Assembly: GCA_029298735.1 (NCBI GenBank)
Contig: JANSLP010000086.1
Span: 1-64,000 of the forward strand
Source of the DNA: Ophiostoma sp. CBS 140.51
Taxonomy: Eukaryota; Ascomycota; Sordariomycetes; Ophiostomatales; Ophiostomataceae
DNA length: 64,000 nucleotides
Reading direction: 5' to 3'
Part shown: positions 33,602 to 45,436 of the stretch, one piece after another
Layout: each line of letters starts with the position of its first letter
Numbering within the stretch: the first letter of the stretch is position 1
Notes under the pieces: generated by a model
The model's input: only the letters and a program-made list of their open reading frames with translations
What the model was told of the DNA's origin: nothing
Database searches by the model: none
Program-made: the position numbers and the translations under genes

Positions 33602-33952
33602 ATGCCCAACTTTATCGAACGCATCCAGTCCAAGCTCGAGCTCTTCCGCCTCGAGAAGCGCTACACCCGCTCTCGCAACCGGCGCTCGACCTTCGTCTCC
33701 AACGCCGTGTACGTCGACGGCGAGTACGTCTACCAGACGCCCGTCTCGACCGGCTCGTCCTCCAACACATCCTCGTCATCCGCCAGCCGGCAATCGTCGA
33801 TCCGCCCTTCGCAGTCCCCGTCCTCGTCGTCGCTGCCACCAAACAAGCTGCGCAACCGCTTGTCGATGCCTTCCTTTGGCTCCATGTCCAAGGGCTCGAG
33901 CCGCACACAAGACTGGCGGGCAGAGAACCCGACCATTGACGAGAGACGTTAG
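33602..33952 (+). CDS. Small basic serine-rich conserved fungal protein
   Basis: Intronless, 116 aa, start in ccacaATGccc. The first 47 residues (MPNFIERIQSKLELFRLEKR and then a tyrosine/valine segment VYVDGEYVYQTP) look structured and conserved-like. Residues 48-100 are dominated by serine, asparagine and proline. The C-terminus is charged (RTQDWRAENP). No catalytic domain or signal peptide. The architecture resembles small unknown proteins of Sordariomycetes; recognition is tentative. The long pyrimidine-rich leader upstream suggests a highly regulated or strongly expressed transcript (inference). Confidence 0.72.
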   Translation: MPNFIERIQSKLELFRLEKRYTRSRNRRSTFVSNAVYVDGEYVYQTPVSTGSSSNTSSSSASRQSSIRPSQSPSSSSLPPNKLRNRLSMPSFGSMSKGSSRTQDWRAENPTIDERR

Positions 33953-35773
33953 ACAGCGTTGAAAGACAAAAACATCAATAACGGTCTCATTAACTCTGGT
34001 GGGGGCGAGACATTGACATCTTGACTGTCATGGTCATGTCTGGCCTCCCCTTGAACGACTCTCGGTGGTGAGTGTCTGCGACACAATGGCAGCAGGGTCA
34101 AAACAGTGACAACTGTACGACGCTGGCCTGAACCCTGTCTCTCCCGCTCACGGCGCATACCGAGAAGCGTCACCTCTACATTTATCCTCCCTACCACCTC
34201 TTCCGTCATTTACCACCCTCGACACCTTCGAAAAGCTTACACCAATCTTTTGGAGCTCACATTTTCACCTCGACTTCATCCTTTCCTATTTACGACACTT
34301 TCCGCACGCAATTGACGGCGGTCTTGTTCGACGATCCTCATCATTTCCTTTATTTTTCTGTCACCTTCATTTTCGACTTTTTTTGCGATGTGTCTTATTT
34401 TCATACACTCTCTAGAAGACTTTGATTTTCTAATCATTTCCTTATTTTGTCTCTTGTTTTTTTATTCGGCGGACGATCCCACCAAAATCACACGATTGGC
34501 CAATTTCATTCGAAAGCCAAAACCCAACAACCAACCGGAGGACGCAGGCCAGAATGGCCTTGCGCGATTGCATTTGCTCGATTCGATTTATCTAATGCAC
34601 GATCTTATTGTGTACGATCACATTTGTCCTTTTTTCAGTTCACTTTTACTTCATTATGACGAAGGTGCCGGAGGAGGGAGGCTGGCGAAGCAGCCTTTTT
34701 TTTGTGAATACAAAAAAGCAAGCAAAGGCGGCCAACAACAAGCGGTTGGCCGCAACATCTTTCATGTACATACTTTTTTACTTGCCACATCTTGGGATGG
34801 CAACACCACTGATTGAATTTTCTGTTTTTGGATATACAAAGCACATTACTTTCACCTCATTGGCCACAACTTGCACAAATGTCAACACTCGTTCAAAACT
34901 AATAACAGAACAATCCCTCATATTTTCAAAAGTATCAAATCGACAAAAGAAGATGGCAGCAGTCGCCGGCATCACACACTAAACTGGGAACTTCCGCATC
35001 TGCCATTATCGGCAGCACCAGCCTGTGAGACAAGTCCAAAATTCAATTCTACATTTGTCGTGGACAAGCATATTTCGCTAGTTTCGGCCGGGCTGCCTGT
35101 CTTACACGGACACCCGCATGCTTTCCCCCTCCATCCGCCGCAGATTGCGCACCGCCAAAACGAAGCAAGGGATGGCCTTTTCGCCGAATTTGCTTCTTTC
35201 TACACAAGCCTTCAACTACTACCTTATCTAACCTACGTCCTGTTCAACGACGTACATCTCTCTTCTTTGCGTTCAGCGGGAAGAACAAAAGTTTGCAATC
35301 ATCGGGACGCAGCAGCCGTACCGGCCACATGCACCGATCGAGGGCAACTTCTGGCGTCCGGTGTTCGGCACTACTAGAATCTTGGCCGCGATGCCTGCTG
35401 CCGCCGCCGTTTACGCGCCGCTCAGCCGGTCTCGTCGAATCTTGGATATGTTGAATATTGAGCGGCGCGGTGGGGACACAGCAAAGCCGCGCTGCACATA
35501 CAAGTTGTATCTGTGCCACACCCAAGGCCCGTGCCGGTTTTCGGCACTTTGTTCATGAGCGCGGGGCCGAGCCCGGTATGCCGCCACGTTGAAAGGGAGA
35601 GAAAGAAAAAGAAAAAGAAGAAAAAAGAAGAACAGGAAAGAAAAGCCTGCTTACGTTTGGACGTCTCCGCCATCACGGCTCCACGCCGCATCAAAGCTGA
35701 TGTTTCTCAAGCGGAGCCACAGTAGGCCATTTCTTTGACAATAATGGTGCCGAGTGGACATCACAAAACAAAC
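33953..35773. other. Intergenic before tRNA-Tyr
   Basis: 1.8 kb of AT-balanced sequence with small ORFs lacking motifs. An A/G-rich stretch at about 35595-35645 is simple sequence. No gene supported. Confidence 0.5.
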
Positions 35774-35868
35774 CTCCGGGTGGTCTAGTTGGTTTATGGC
35801 GTCGGACTGTAATTGCAACAACAACAATAATTATCCGAATGTCGGGCGTTCGATTCGCCCCCTGGAGA
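35774..35868 (+). tRNA. tRNA-Tyr (GTA) with intron
   Basis: Acceptor stem ctccggg pairs with cctggag plus discriminator A. The D arm carries the box-A sequence tggtctagttgg, and the anticodon arm has tcgga ... tccga with GTA in the loop. The T arm is gggcg-ttcgatt-cgccc (box B). About 20 extra nucleotides, rich in caa/aat, sit directly 3' of the anticodon loop A37, the standard position for a nuclear tRNA-Tyr intron. A T7 run follows immediately (35869-35875), a Pol III terminator. Total 95 nt. Confidence 0.93.
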
Positions 35869-35875
35869 TTTTTTT
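35869..35875 (+). terminator. Pol III terminator of tRNA-Tyr
   Basis: Seven thymidines beginning right after the tRNA 3' end. Confidence 0.85.
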
Positions 35876-37390
35876 GCCATTCTTTTATTTCTTTTTCTTT
35901 CCTTTTTTTAGATCGAGAACTACACTGCTCTGTTCAACATTCAACATTCAAGCAGTCTATCTGACGAGTTGTTGGCCCAGCCGTCAATTTTTGTGAACGA
36001 GACCTCAAGTAATGGATGGTGCCTTGGGCGAGATATGAGGCTACTTTGATACTACATTTCGAGACCAGCTCCATCCAAAGTAGTTTTTTTTAATATTATC
36101 TTTATGGCGCTTGCCTCGTCGGAGTCGTCGGCTTCATGAACGATTTTGCCCGATGCTGTCACGTTGATGTTGGCGGTGGAACAAGAATGGCACCTCACTA
36201 TGTGGCGAACGGCAGCATTGATATCTCAAGTTCTGGGTGACGGACAGATCCGTTTGTTGGTGCTTGTTGGTGACGATGACAGACAACAACCGGGCCACAG
36301 TTTACCAACAAGATATGTTCTGTATGGAGGAGGCATGAGGCATGTACGGTGAAGCCATCGCGGCGTCAAGGGTGAGGCTGTGGTGTCCGATTTGGAGGTT
36401 AGAGATCGCGAAGAGAACTCAACCGGTCGGATAGTGATACAGCGACCCAAGCACATATATTAGATCGTTCCGTCGCAATGATCTGTCGCCTGGTCGTGGA
36501 GAAATATTAAGATACTCGGCCGGGTGGCCAACCATGCCACAAGCAACCGCGATATCGAACAGGACTTTTTGTCGCCTGGTGACCATCCACCAGGCTCCAT
36601 GATGTACTGTTCTTCGATATTTGGAGAATGACACGTTTGCAAGTGCCACGACAAGAAGCACAGAGGCTGCAGCCTGGCCAGAGCTTTTGATCTCGGGGTT
36701 TTTGTCTCCAGGTTGTCAAAGGTCCTGTAACGGTTGGAGGTGTCGGTCAATTCCTAACACGAGGTGCTTCCCGTTTGACGATAACCATTGTCGTGTACAC
36801 ATACTATGGTAAGGTATCGTGGCATGTATGCTTTGCCAGTTCAATGGGCCTCACAGCTGAGGAGATTTCATCGCTTGATGACTATTTATGTGTTGACGAT
36901 ATTTTGTTAACAGAAGTCAACAAACGCCACCACTACATTCTACCAAAGCATCAGGATGCTGCCAACGAAAGCTAAAACTGTTATTGTTAAATGTTTTGTT
37001 TCCACAAAATTGAAACAACTGAAGCAAAGATAACGATGACGACTGTCAAACGCCATTTTGTTGTCCGAGTTGAAGGTGGATCTGTGCGCAATGACACTTC
37101 AAAACAGACAGGATTCTGAGACGAGCACCGTCTCAAAACACATTCAGACGAGGGGTCGAGCAGGAGCTTCAACAACGAGAAATAAAATTCTGGAGAAAGC
37201 TTTGTTTCTCTCGTTTTGTTTCCCTCTTCTTTCTTTTACACTCTATCGCTTTCTTTTTGTGATTTGTGCAGATATCACGACTATCACACCACGACATACG
37301 ACCTGCCACTACGAGAATTGCGATTAACGAGCGAACCTACGACCTACGAAGACGACCTACGAAGACAACCTACGAGACAACCTACGAACA
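35876..37390. other. Intergenic between tRNA-Tyr and DUF3431 gene
   Basis: 1.5 kb. Short ORFs without motifs; the last 170 bp include a cctacgaag/cctacgaga repeat (about 37335-37389) just before the start codon. No gene supported. Confidence 0.5.
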
Positions 37391-38511
37391 ATGGGCATCC
37401 AAAGCAAACGTCAAGTGCGCGCAGCACTGGTCTTTGTTGCGCGACCACTGCTGTTTGCCATTGCGCTGACAGTCGTTGTGCGCGTTCTTTTTGGTGGCGG
37501 CAGCAGCAACAGCAAACAAAAGTCAGATCACGGCCACTTACAACAAGCCCTGTCCAACAGCAAAAGCCAGCACGGTCTGGGGGAGGCGCCAAAACAAAAG
37601 AGCCATCACGACCTGCACCGCGACCACTCTCATGAACGCCACAAAACAACGAGACCCGTCGAGAAGGTTGGCGGAGGCCTGACGACGGCCCTCGTCGTCG
37701 CCTCGTCCAGTCGGATGGTCACCAACGGCGACACCGCATGGCTCGCCGATGTCCCTGCCTCCTGGCAGCCCGTCTTCCACTATGTCACCGACGCCCCCCT
37801 CTCGCCCGAGCTGTCGGTCCCCGTGCACAAGGGCAACGAAGCCATGGCTTATCTGACATACATTGTCGACCATTATGACGACTTGGCCGATGTCGTCGTC
37901 TTCCACCACGGACACCGCCGGGGGTGGCACCAGGAGATGGACTCGGTCGACGAGGTCAAGAGGCTACGACCAGAGTACGTCGCAAAGGCGGGCTACGCTT
38001 CGCTGCGGTGCCTGCCGGGATGCGAGAATGTCATTGTCCTCGCCAACTATGCCGTCGACCAGTCTGAGCTGCACAGGCACCCGCGAGATGTCCAACTTAC
38101 AACATTGTTGGACGACTTTTTGGACAAAGACGCCGGCGAGAACGTACCCGTCCGCCTGGCCTCGCCCTGCTGTGCGCAATTCGCCGCCAGCCGGCAAGCC
38201 ATCCAGCGGCGGAGCCGGGCGTGGTGGCGGTCCCTGCGGCAGTGGGTGATTGATACGCCCGTGGTCGACCAGGAGAGCGGCAGGCTGCTCGAGCACACCT
38301 GGCATGTGTGGTTGGGCAACGAGTCGTACCAGTACGTCCTTTTTTCCTCGCTTCGCTCGCAATGACTTCGTCTTCCCTTCTCCTCGCTCACTTCGTTCGC
38401 TCGCCGTTCACTAACAACTGTAGCTGCCCACAATACGACGCCTGCCAGTGCCACACGTACGGCATCGGTGCCGACTGTGAAGCGTACTTTGCGCTCGAAG
38501 AGAAGATGTAG
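37391..38511 (+). CDS. DUF3431 family type II membrane protein
   Basis: Two exons, 37391-38331 and 38424-38511, 342 aa; the 92-bp intron has a gtacgt donor and a ctaac branch site, and the joint reads NESYHCPQYDACQC. An N-terminal signal anchor (about 10-34) is preceded by short basic residues and followed by a linker rich in H, S and K, so the bulk should be lumenal or extracellular. From about residue 95 the DUF3431 pattern appears: VVASSSRM-NGDTAWL, a segment FHYVTDA, MAYLTYIVDHYDDLADVVVF, and CPGCENV-type cysteine pairs, ending with a cysteine cluster. DUF3431 proteins are often predicted glycosyltransferase-like in fungi, but no reaction is proven. The intron contains the repeated cttcgctcgc/cacttcgttcgctcgc motif. 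Confidence 0.85.
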
Positions 38512-41500
38512 TGCGGTCACCGAGTTCGTTTTGTATTTGCTTTCTGCATTGTACGGCGTTGGGGTTTGTTCATTCGGTTATGCTGGGGTCGATCATCCTC
38601 GATGATGAAGAGAAGAAGATCTCTGTCAGCTTATGGTCTCGCCTGCCAGGAAAGAGCTTGATTTTTGTACGATACGCAATGCACACCATTAGAAACAGCA
38701 GAATACAGGCTGTTGTCCAGCCGCGTTGTTACGCCCTGCAATGACAGCAGTGGGTGAAGAGAAACGCCTCAACCATGCTGTGCCGTCTTGGCCGACCGTT
38801 TTTCTCGGACTCGGTCTTGTAATCTCGATTTGTACCATGTTTGATGCTTTCTTTTTTCTGGTTGCGACACGGCCAACTGTCGATCGCACTTTTGCCAAGG
38901 GACAGTTACGGGAGGATGAGCTTGCTCTCCTGCTGCTCTCCCTCCCCTTCTCCTTCCCAGCCACTTTCTGAGAATAGCTTAGAGAACTGAAGAGGCCGCC
39001 AACAAACAATTAATTGACCTAACATCTTTATCACGAGCAAAGGGATCGTAACCGTCGACCCCAACTGAGAACTGAGCCTCCTTCTCTCCCTGACGTGCTT
39101 GTCGAGCTTGTGTTGTTTATCTTGGTTTTCTTTGTTTTTGCAGCACTAGCTCCTTTTCAAACCACTTATCCACTAGCCGGGGCTGAATTTAGCATCTCGG
39201 CAGGGCAGTTTTTTGGCGTTTTTTTTCGTCGCAACCGTCGCAACCGTTGGGAGCATCAAGACCGATGACGGTCAGCTGCTTGTGATGGTGCCTATGATGT
39301 GCTGGGCGGTGCCACCCTATGAGTAAAGTTTATCCACTAACGAGTCCACTTCTAGTCCACAAACAGCCTGCCAGTCCACACCAGCCCATTGCCCGCCCGC
39401 TAGACTGCACCTTAATTTTGGAAGGCCCGCTGTCCAGCGCGTCAAACTTTCTGCTTGATTCTGTTTTGACTTTCTCGTCGAACTTTTCTTCTGCAGCCAA
39501 GGGACGCGGCGCGTTGCGAAGGAAAGCAAACCGGTTTTCTTTCTACGAGAAAAGGAGCTCCAAGACACGACAAGAGAAGAAGCGAGGCCAAGTAAAAGAC
39601 TAAAGCAAAGAAGTGAAGAGAAGATAAGGCAGGGCTGGGTCAGCTGTTTCTGTTTGAGCCTCTGCTTTTGAAATCTATTTGTAGCCTTCGTGGTTGTTCT
39701 TGTTACCTGACGGCACAGAACCCGACAACTGGGTTACAGTCTCAGAGAGAGTGCACTTGTGCCGAGGAGACATCTGACGGCACATCGTGATGGCGTGCCG
39801 TAGGTGGCCCCCTCCCGCTTGGTGATCATGCAATATGTGGACAGAGAAGCACGAAATACGACATTGAATGCAGAATTCCAATAATCTACTTTTTGCTCAC
39901 TCCCCTAAAGAAATATTGGAATCCAACATTGGATAGCTTCGAAACAGAAAAAAAGCTGAGGCACCCTACGACAACCCTTTCACGGCCCAGAACGGTCGCC
40001 AGGGAGAGAAAGTATTGAAGGCCCTCTGTTGGTGGCCACAGCTTGTTACGAGCTTGTTGGTGTTGTGTTGGTTTGTGTTGGTTTGGTGGCTTGTTGCTCG
40101 TGAAGCTCTTCTTCTTTGTCTGTTGCTTCAGTCCTCTTCTCTTCTCATCCGAGACTGGTCTGAAAACAGAGCGACGAAGAAAGAGGTACTTTCAGCACTC
40201 ACGATATTGTCTTCCCCTCTTCATGTTCACCAACCCTCCATCAAACTTCGCCGGTCCATTCTTCAACAAAGGGGTGTTGATGGTCCAATGAGAACTCCGA
40301 CCGCCGGCGCGCAATCTGCATGAGTTGGAGTGGTCACAAGTTGTCGTGCATCAAAAGCGTCCCTTCACAAGCGACGACCCCTCATTCTCTTCTGCTGCGC
40401 ATCGCATTCTCGAGACTTGGCATGTCTGCCTTGCGCTTCAGGCCAAATGGGAAACTATCGGAGGCAGGGCCAGCGCAAAGCGTCGATACCAGTGTCTGTG
40501 AACGCCTTTCATCGTCGCGGTAGCTGCATTAGCTTCAAAGTGTGCCGGAGACAAGGCGCACAATGTGAGTGGAGACGATGAAAGAACGGCGGTAAACGGT
40601 GAAAGTAAAGTGCGGAAAACAGCGCCTCCAGCGTCACCGCCAAAACAAACACAAACCCAGGAGGAGCACACCAGCGCAGGACAATAGCCTGCAGGTCCTT
40701 TCCTCTTTGGAGATGGCGAGAGGGGCCATGATGGGGCCAAGAGTGGCAGAGACTGAAATGAAAGAGAGACGAAAAGCAACACAACAAAAAGAGAGACATC
40801 TGCCGCGTCCCAGCGCCAGCGTTGCAGTGAGAATCAAAGGAGGCCCAAAGAAAAAGGAGGGAGCCCTGGAGCCCTGATTGTGGATAGCACCTGGGCACTC
40901 AAGATTTTTGGCTGCCTTGTCGGCTTGTCACTTGGCGGCGACAAAAAGTAAGAATTCGCAACGAGATGACGACAGAATAAATGAACTCAGTCTTCTCTCG
41001 TGAATCAGTTCCTGGAGCACAGCATACTTGCTATCACAGAGGAAGCCACAACTAGCTGGCGTTGACTGGCGTTCATGCCGTGGCTGCGAGCCACTCCAGA
41101 CGCGTCTTTTTGTGCCCTTTCTCACTGCCGTCACTCCTCATCCTCCTTGTGTGATGTCACTTGCGCGTACAGTCTCAGCCGAGGGTACAAGTGCGTCAAC
41201 AACGCATGGTCCCTTCAACAATATATTGGGCATAGCATGCACGCTGCAACAGCGGCAACGGTGCGGTTCACGGCTGTGACGGTGCTAATACTGCAAGAGG
41301 AAGAACAAAGAGTCATCGACAGAAAGCATAACGAAAAAAACAGAAACACACCCTTGTCAAATCGCCTTGTTCACTGGAAATTCCACTTTCCAATAAACTT
41401 TTTTCTGCCGCCTCCACAACTGCCCATTACAGGACGCTGATCCCATCTCTTCTTGGGTTGTTCGAGACGAGAGAATCCTTGGGAGCTTGGGTCCGGTTCA

Positions 41501-42002
41501 GCAATTCTTGGTGTCTTGGCTCTCTTTCTCTCTTTTTCCCTCTTTTCCTGTGACCAGTGTTATTCTTATTTTCTGGATCGCGTCTCTGGCTCATCATTGC
41601 TCCGTTCCTCGCACCTCATAGGTCTTTCTTGTCCAAAGTCTCAGCCCACCCACCATCCCTCCCACGCGGCGCCCTCCCTGGCATTCCTTTTCTTACATTC
41701 TTTGTTATTCCAGGTCCCCAGCTCCATCACTCCCCAAGCTCCCAACTTTATTTTTTTCTGCTCTTCTTAAAAGCAAGGCCCCTCGCACACCACACCATAC
41801 CCGAGCTCTCCCTTTTTTTTTTTCTCCTCCCCTTCCTTTCTGCCTTTTACCCCAGTTCCCCGTCTAGCCTTGTGAACATCTATTCGTCTGTTGACAAGCC
41901 ACGCAAATCTCATCGTCATCGTCAGCCGCATAGATCGCATCACAATCTCAAGCCACCATTCACATCACACATCTCTTCTCACCCACCCACCACACCCACA
42001 CA
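38512..42002. other. Gene desert, 3.5 kb, with pyrimidine-rich leader of the MARVEL gene
   Basis: No domain-bearing ORF. From about 41450 the sequence becomes strongly C/T-rich, with poly-T near 41813, up to the start codon at 42003. This suggests a long transcript leader or promoter. Confidence 0.5.
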
Positions 42003-42890
42003 ATGACCGCCCTTGTCGACGGCCAGGGCCGCTCCGACGTCCTGTCGCTGCCCAAGTGGACACTCTTTGTCCGCATCGCCCAGCTCGTCCTCGCGTTTAT
42101 CCTCCTCGTCATCACCGCCTATGCCGCCTCCAAGCTCGGGTCCGGTGCCGCCGGGTTTGGTTTGACTTGGTTCACCTTTATTTTCACCGTCCTCTACTTT
42201 GTCTGGCTCGGCGTCAGCTTGACCGCCGTGCCCTCCGCCTACCACCCGATTGCCCATCTCCCCGTTGAGATTTTGTTGAATATCTTTTGGCTGTCGTCCT
42301 GGGCCGTTTTGGCTAGCGAAGCTACAAGCATTGGCGACCTCGAGCACTACCTGGGCTCGTACAAGAGCCTGCTGCCCAGCGGGTACCGCAACGCGCTCAA
42401 CTGCGTCAAGGCTGCTGCCGCTCTGGGCGCGCTGGAGTGGGTTCTGTTTTGTATTACGCTCGCATTCCTCGTGATTGCCTTTATGGAGTGGCACAAGAAC
42501 AGCGCCGTCGCTGGTGCCGGAATTGGCGGTGCCGGTGTCGGCGGCGCCAAGGCTGACGCCGAGCTGCAAAATTACAACAACGGCGGTGCCCCGCCGCCGG
42601 GAGGCGTTCCTGCCGGTTACGCCCAAGAGCCCTACGGCCAAGTCGACCCCAACGCGCAGGCCGCCTATGCTCAGCAGCAGCAGGCCTACTCGCAGCAGCC
42701 CCAGCAGGCCTACGATCCCAACGTTCCTCAGCAGCAGCAGGCGTACCCCGAGCAGGGCTATGCCGACCCGAACCAGCCTCAGCAGTACGCCCCGGCCCCC
42801 GGTCAGGAGGTGCCTCCTGTTCAGCAGTACCAGGAGCAGCCCGTCACTGGCGCCGCGCCGCCCCAGCAGCAGCACCCCAACAACATCTAA
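42003..42890 (+). CDS. MARVEL-like four-TM protein with Q/P/Y-rich tail
   Basis: Intronless, 295 aa. Four hydrophobic helices are seen at about 21-43, 54-75, 85-106 and 140-162, spaced as in MARVEL-domain proteins of fungal plasma membrane or sorting vesicles. The cytosolic tail from residue 165 is low in complexity: glycine/alanine first, then repeated QQQQ, AYAQ, QAYDPN and PGQEVPPV units. Family members scaffold membrane domains or cargo sorting; no catalytic role is expected. Start: acacaATGacc at 42003. Confidence 0.82.
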   Translation: MTALVDGQGRSDVLSLPKWTLFVRIAQLVLAFILLVITAYAASKLGSGAAGFGLTWFTFIFTVLYFVWLGVSLTAVPSAYHPIAHLPVEILLNIFWLSSWAVLASEATSIGDLEHYLGSYKSLLPSGYRNALNCVKAAAALGALEWVLFCITLAFLVIAFMEWHKNSAVAGAGIGGAGVGGAKADAELQNYNNGGAPPPGGVPAGYAQEPYGQVDPNAQAAYAQQQQAYSQQPQQAYDPNVPQQQQAYPEQGYADPNQPQQYAPAPGQEVPPVQQYQEQPVTGAAPPQQQHPNNI

Positions 42891-43597
42891 GTGTGCACTG
42901 TGACGGCGTAATGTGACTTGCTTCACTCTCACAGCTCATTCAACAACCCTTCCTTTGGATAATACTACTCTCTGGACTCTCTGATACCCCGGTTTATTTT
43001 TCTTTTACTCCCTAATTTGTGGATGAGCACAGTCTCGTCCTGATTTTTATTGCGGTGTCTTGTTACTGTTTGTTTCCTCAGACAGTGCCAGGTCTATCTC
43101 GCTGGTTTTTCTTTTGTCTTGGTCGATACCCTCCCCGAAAAATACTACCAAATACTCAGTACTCACCTAATAATAACTCTTTCTCCTTGCTTGAATTGTG
43201 GCGTTCACTTGCGTGTTTACGTTCTCGTGCTACTTGTTGATATTGCGGTCGTAACCCAGTGTCATAAAATGAAGTTGCCTTTTTGGTGTTTTGTTTCTGT
43301 GCATTCTTTTTATCATTTCATGCTTTTTTTTACAGAAATTAACATGGGTGCACTACGGTATTCTTCTTTGATACACTTCTTTTTGCCAGTTTATGAATTG
43401 TTCACGCAAACAGTATTGAATATCAAATAATAATAAAAAACAGCTGTTCTATCAAAAAAGGGATATCACTGATAAAAAAACACTTAAAATTAAAGTAGTC
43501 CAGACACCACACACCACGCCGACGTTAAGAATACAAAATAACAAGAGAAGTAAAAAGATGTCAAAACAAAACAAAACAAAACAAAACAAACTCCCAT
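42891..43597. other. Intergenic between converging genes
   Basis: Shared 3' flanks; AT-rich, with an (aaaac)n repeat at about 43564-43590. No gene seen. Confidence 0.55.
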
Positions 43598-45436
43598 TTA
43601 CGGGACCATCCTCAGCGGCGGGCGCCATGCATCCACCGCCGCCTTGAAACTGGCTCTTCTAAACGCCATGTGCTCCTGGTAGCCCAGCGGCGGTACAAAG
43701 CCTTGCTGGAAGTACGGTTTGAGGTACTGCAGCCAGCTCCGCTCGCCCTCGTCGGGAGCCGTCTGCCACTGTTCGGGGAGGGCGTAGGTGCGGTGTTCTT
43801 CTGCGTCGTCATCGTCGTCGCCGTCGCCGTCGCCCCCAGACGTCGATAGTAGGAAGGCATCATCCAAGTTCTGATTGTCTTCGGGGTCGAGACCAGCGAC
43901 ATACTCGTTAGTGGCAGCCTGCTCGTACTCGGCGTACAGAACCAGGAGCTCTTCGACATAGCACGGCCACCACTCGTCGGGGTCGTTGCTGCACAAGTGG
44001 CCGTTGCCGTTGCCGTTGCCGTCATCGTTCTTGCTGTCCTTATGGCGCTTAGCATGGGCCTCCATCTTGACGGGTGTGGTGACCTCGGGGTGGTCCATGA
44101 AGTAGCGGAACACGACGGCCTCGTCCGGGGTGATGCTGTCGAGGAAGTCTTGGAGGGTGAGGACGGTTTTTGTATTGTTGTTGTCGTCGTCGTCGTCGTA
44201 GTTGTCGTTGTCGTCCGGTAATGTAGGCGGTGTAGACGGGAGGGACGGAGATGTTGCGGTGGACTCTGGCTCTTCAGAGGAGTCAGAGCTGGAGCTGGAG
44301 CCGATCATGGAATTGACAATGGAGTGGAAGCTGGAGCCGAAGATGGAGTCAAAGTTGGAGTTGTTGACATAAACGTCGACATCGACAACCATTTCAGTCT
44401 CCAACGTGGAGCCGTGGTGCGATACATCAAAGTGGTCGTCCGCCTCGTCGCCAGAAAAGACCATCTCGACGTCGTCGACATCCATGGCAGAGGAAGATGA
44501 CGACCTGTCTTCTTCGTCGTCCTCCCCCTCCTCCCATCCAACGTCATCCACCATCCAGTCCGCCTCGTCCTCTACCCAGTCCTCTTTCCTCACAGACGTC
44601 TCCCCCACCTTGTCCCGCTTCATCGTCTGGAACAGCTCCAGAATCTCAAAGAACTTGAGGACCCGCTCCTCGACAATGCTGTGGCGCCCTCGGTCTCTGT
44701 CAATGGCCAAGATTTGCTCGACATTGAGCGCGGGCGCCTGCACCGTGCGGCCGTGCGCGCGGAACCACTGTAGTGTTTCCTCGCGGACGCGTGTAAGGCG
44801 CCGGGCCTCGACGCGCTCGTCGATTTCACGGGTAATGCGTTCAGCGAGCTCTTCGTTTTCCCGGGCCATGTGGGCGGCGCCTTCTTCGGTTTCACGGGCA
44901 AAGCGTTCCACACGCTGTTCGCCGGTTTCGTCGGTTTCGATGGCCTCAACGTCCTCGTCTTCTTGCGCTGGGGCGGCAGGCGGAAAATCATAGTCGAGAT
45001 CTGTCCAGTGTGGCTGACTCCGGTCGCGAGGCCAAAAGATGCCGTCACCAGGGAAGCGGAGCTGGGCTTCAAAGACGTGTTGGTTGTGCAACGGAACGGG
45101 CGCGGGATCGATCGTATTACGCCAGAAGTCGGGAGGCGTGTTCTCTTCTGGGGGTACGTGGACTTCCTCGAGTTCCTCGTCTACAGGGGTCTGCTGCTGC
45201 TGCTGCTGTGCAGGCACGTCCAGCTGAATCACGGTAGGCTCCAGTGGCCGAGGCTCTGTCGGCATGTCGGACTCAAGCAAATCAAGCTCATCGTCTCGGC
45301 CTAGCTGCTGAGGGGGAGGTGGCGGTACGGGTTGGCCCCAAATGTCAAGGCCTGTTCCGTAGCTGGTAGGGCTTGTAAAGTCCCTGGGCGGTGGCATGAC
45401 CTGAGCGAGGCTGATTTGCGAGAAAATACCGTCCAT
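43598..45436 (-). CDS. Unrecognised acidic protein, paralogue A of a tandem pair
   Basis: Intronless, 612 aa from MDGIFSQ; the longer frame upstream is leader-like (T, H and P rich). No signal peptide or transmembrane segment. Order: a proline/acidic N-terminus with LDIWGQP and a short Q run, a charged helical region (about 145-215), a conserved block REETLQWFRAHGRTVQAP (about 217-260), a long acidic and serine-rich middle with many D/E/N runs, a second conserved block TPDEAVVF-YFMDHPE and CYVEELLVLYAEYEQ-A-NEYV (about 430-520), then a less acidic C-terminus (SWLQYLKPYF). The same blocks occur in the neighbour at 46547. No family is recognised; being acidic and lacking a leader it could be nuclear or cytosolic (inference). 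Confidence 0.8.
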   Translation of the reverse strand: MDGIFSQISLAQVMPPPRDFTSPTSYGTGLDIWGQPVPPPPPQQLGRDDELDLLESDMPTEPRPLEPTVIQLDVPAQQQQQQTPVDEELEEVHVPPEENTPPDFWRNTIDPAPVPLHNQHVFEAQLRFPGDGIFWPRDRSQPHWTDLDYDFPPAAPAQEDEDVEAIETDETGEQRVERFARETEEGAAHMARENEELAERITREIDERVEARRLTRVREETLQWFRAHGRTVQAPALNVEQILAIDRDRGRHSIVEERVLKFFEILELFQTMKRDKVGETSVRKEDWVEDEADWMVDDVGWEEGEDDEEDRSSSSSAMDVDDVEMVFSGDEADDHFDVSHHGSTLETEMVVDVDVYVNNSNFDSIFGSSFHSIVNSMIGSSSSSDSSEEPESTATSPSLPSTPPTLPDDNDNYDDDDDNNNTKTVLTLQDFLDSITPDEAVVFRYFMDHPEVTTPVKMEAHAKRHKDSKNDDGNGNGNGHLCSNDPDEWWPCYVEELLVLYAEYEQAATNEYVAGLDPEDNQNLDDAFLLSTSGGDGDGDDDDDAEEHRTYALPEQWQTAPDEGERSWLQYLKPYFQQGFVPPLGYQEHMAFRRASFKAAVDAWRPPLRMVP

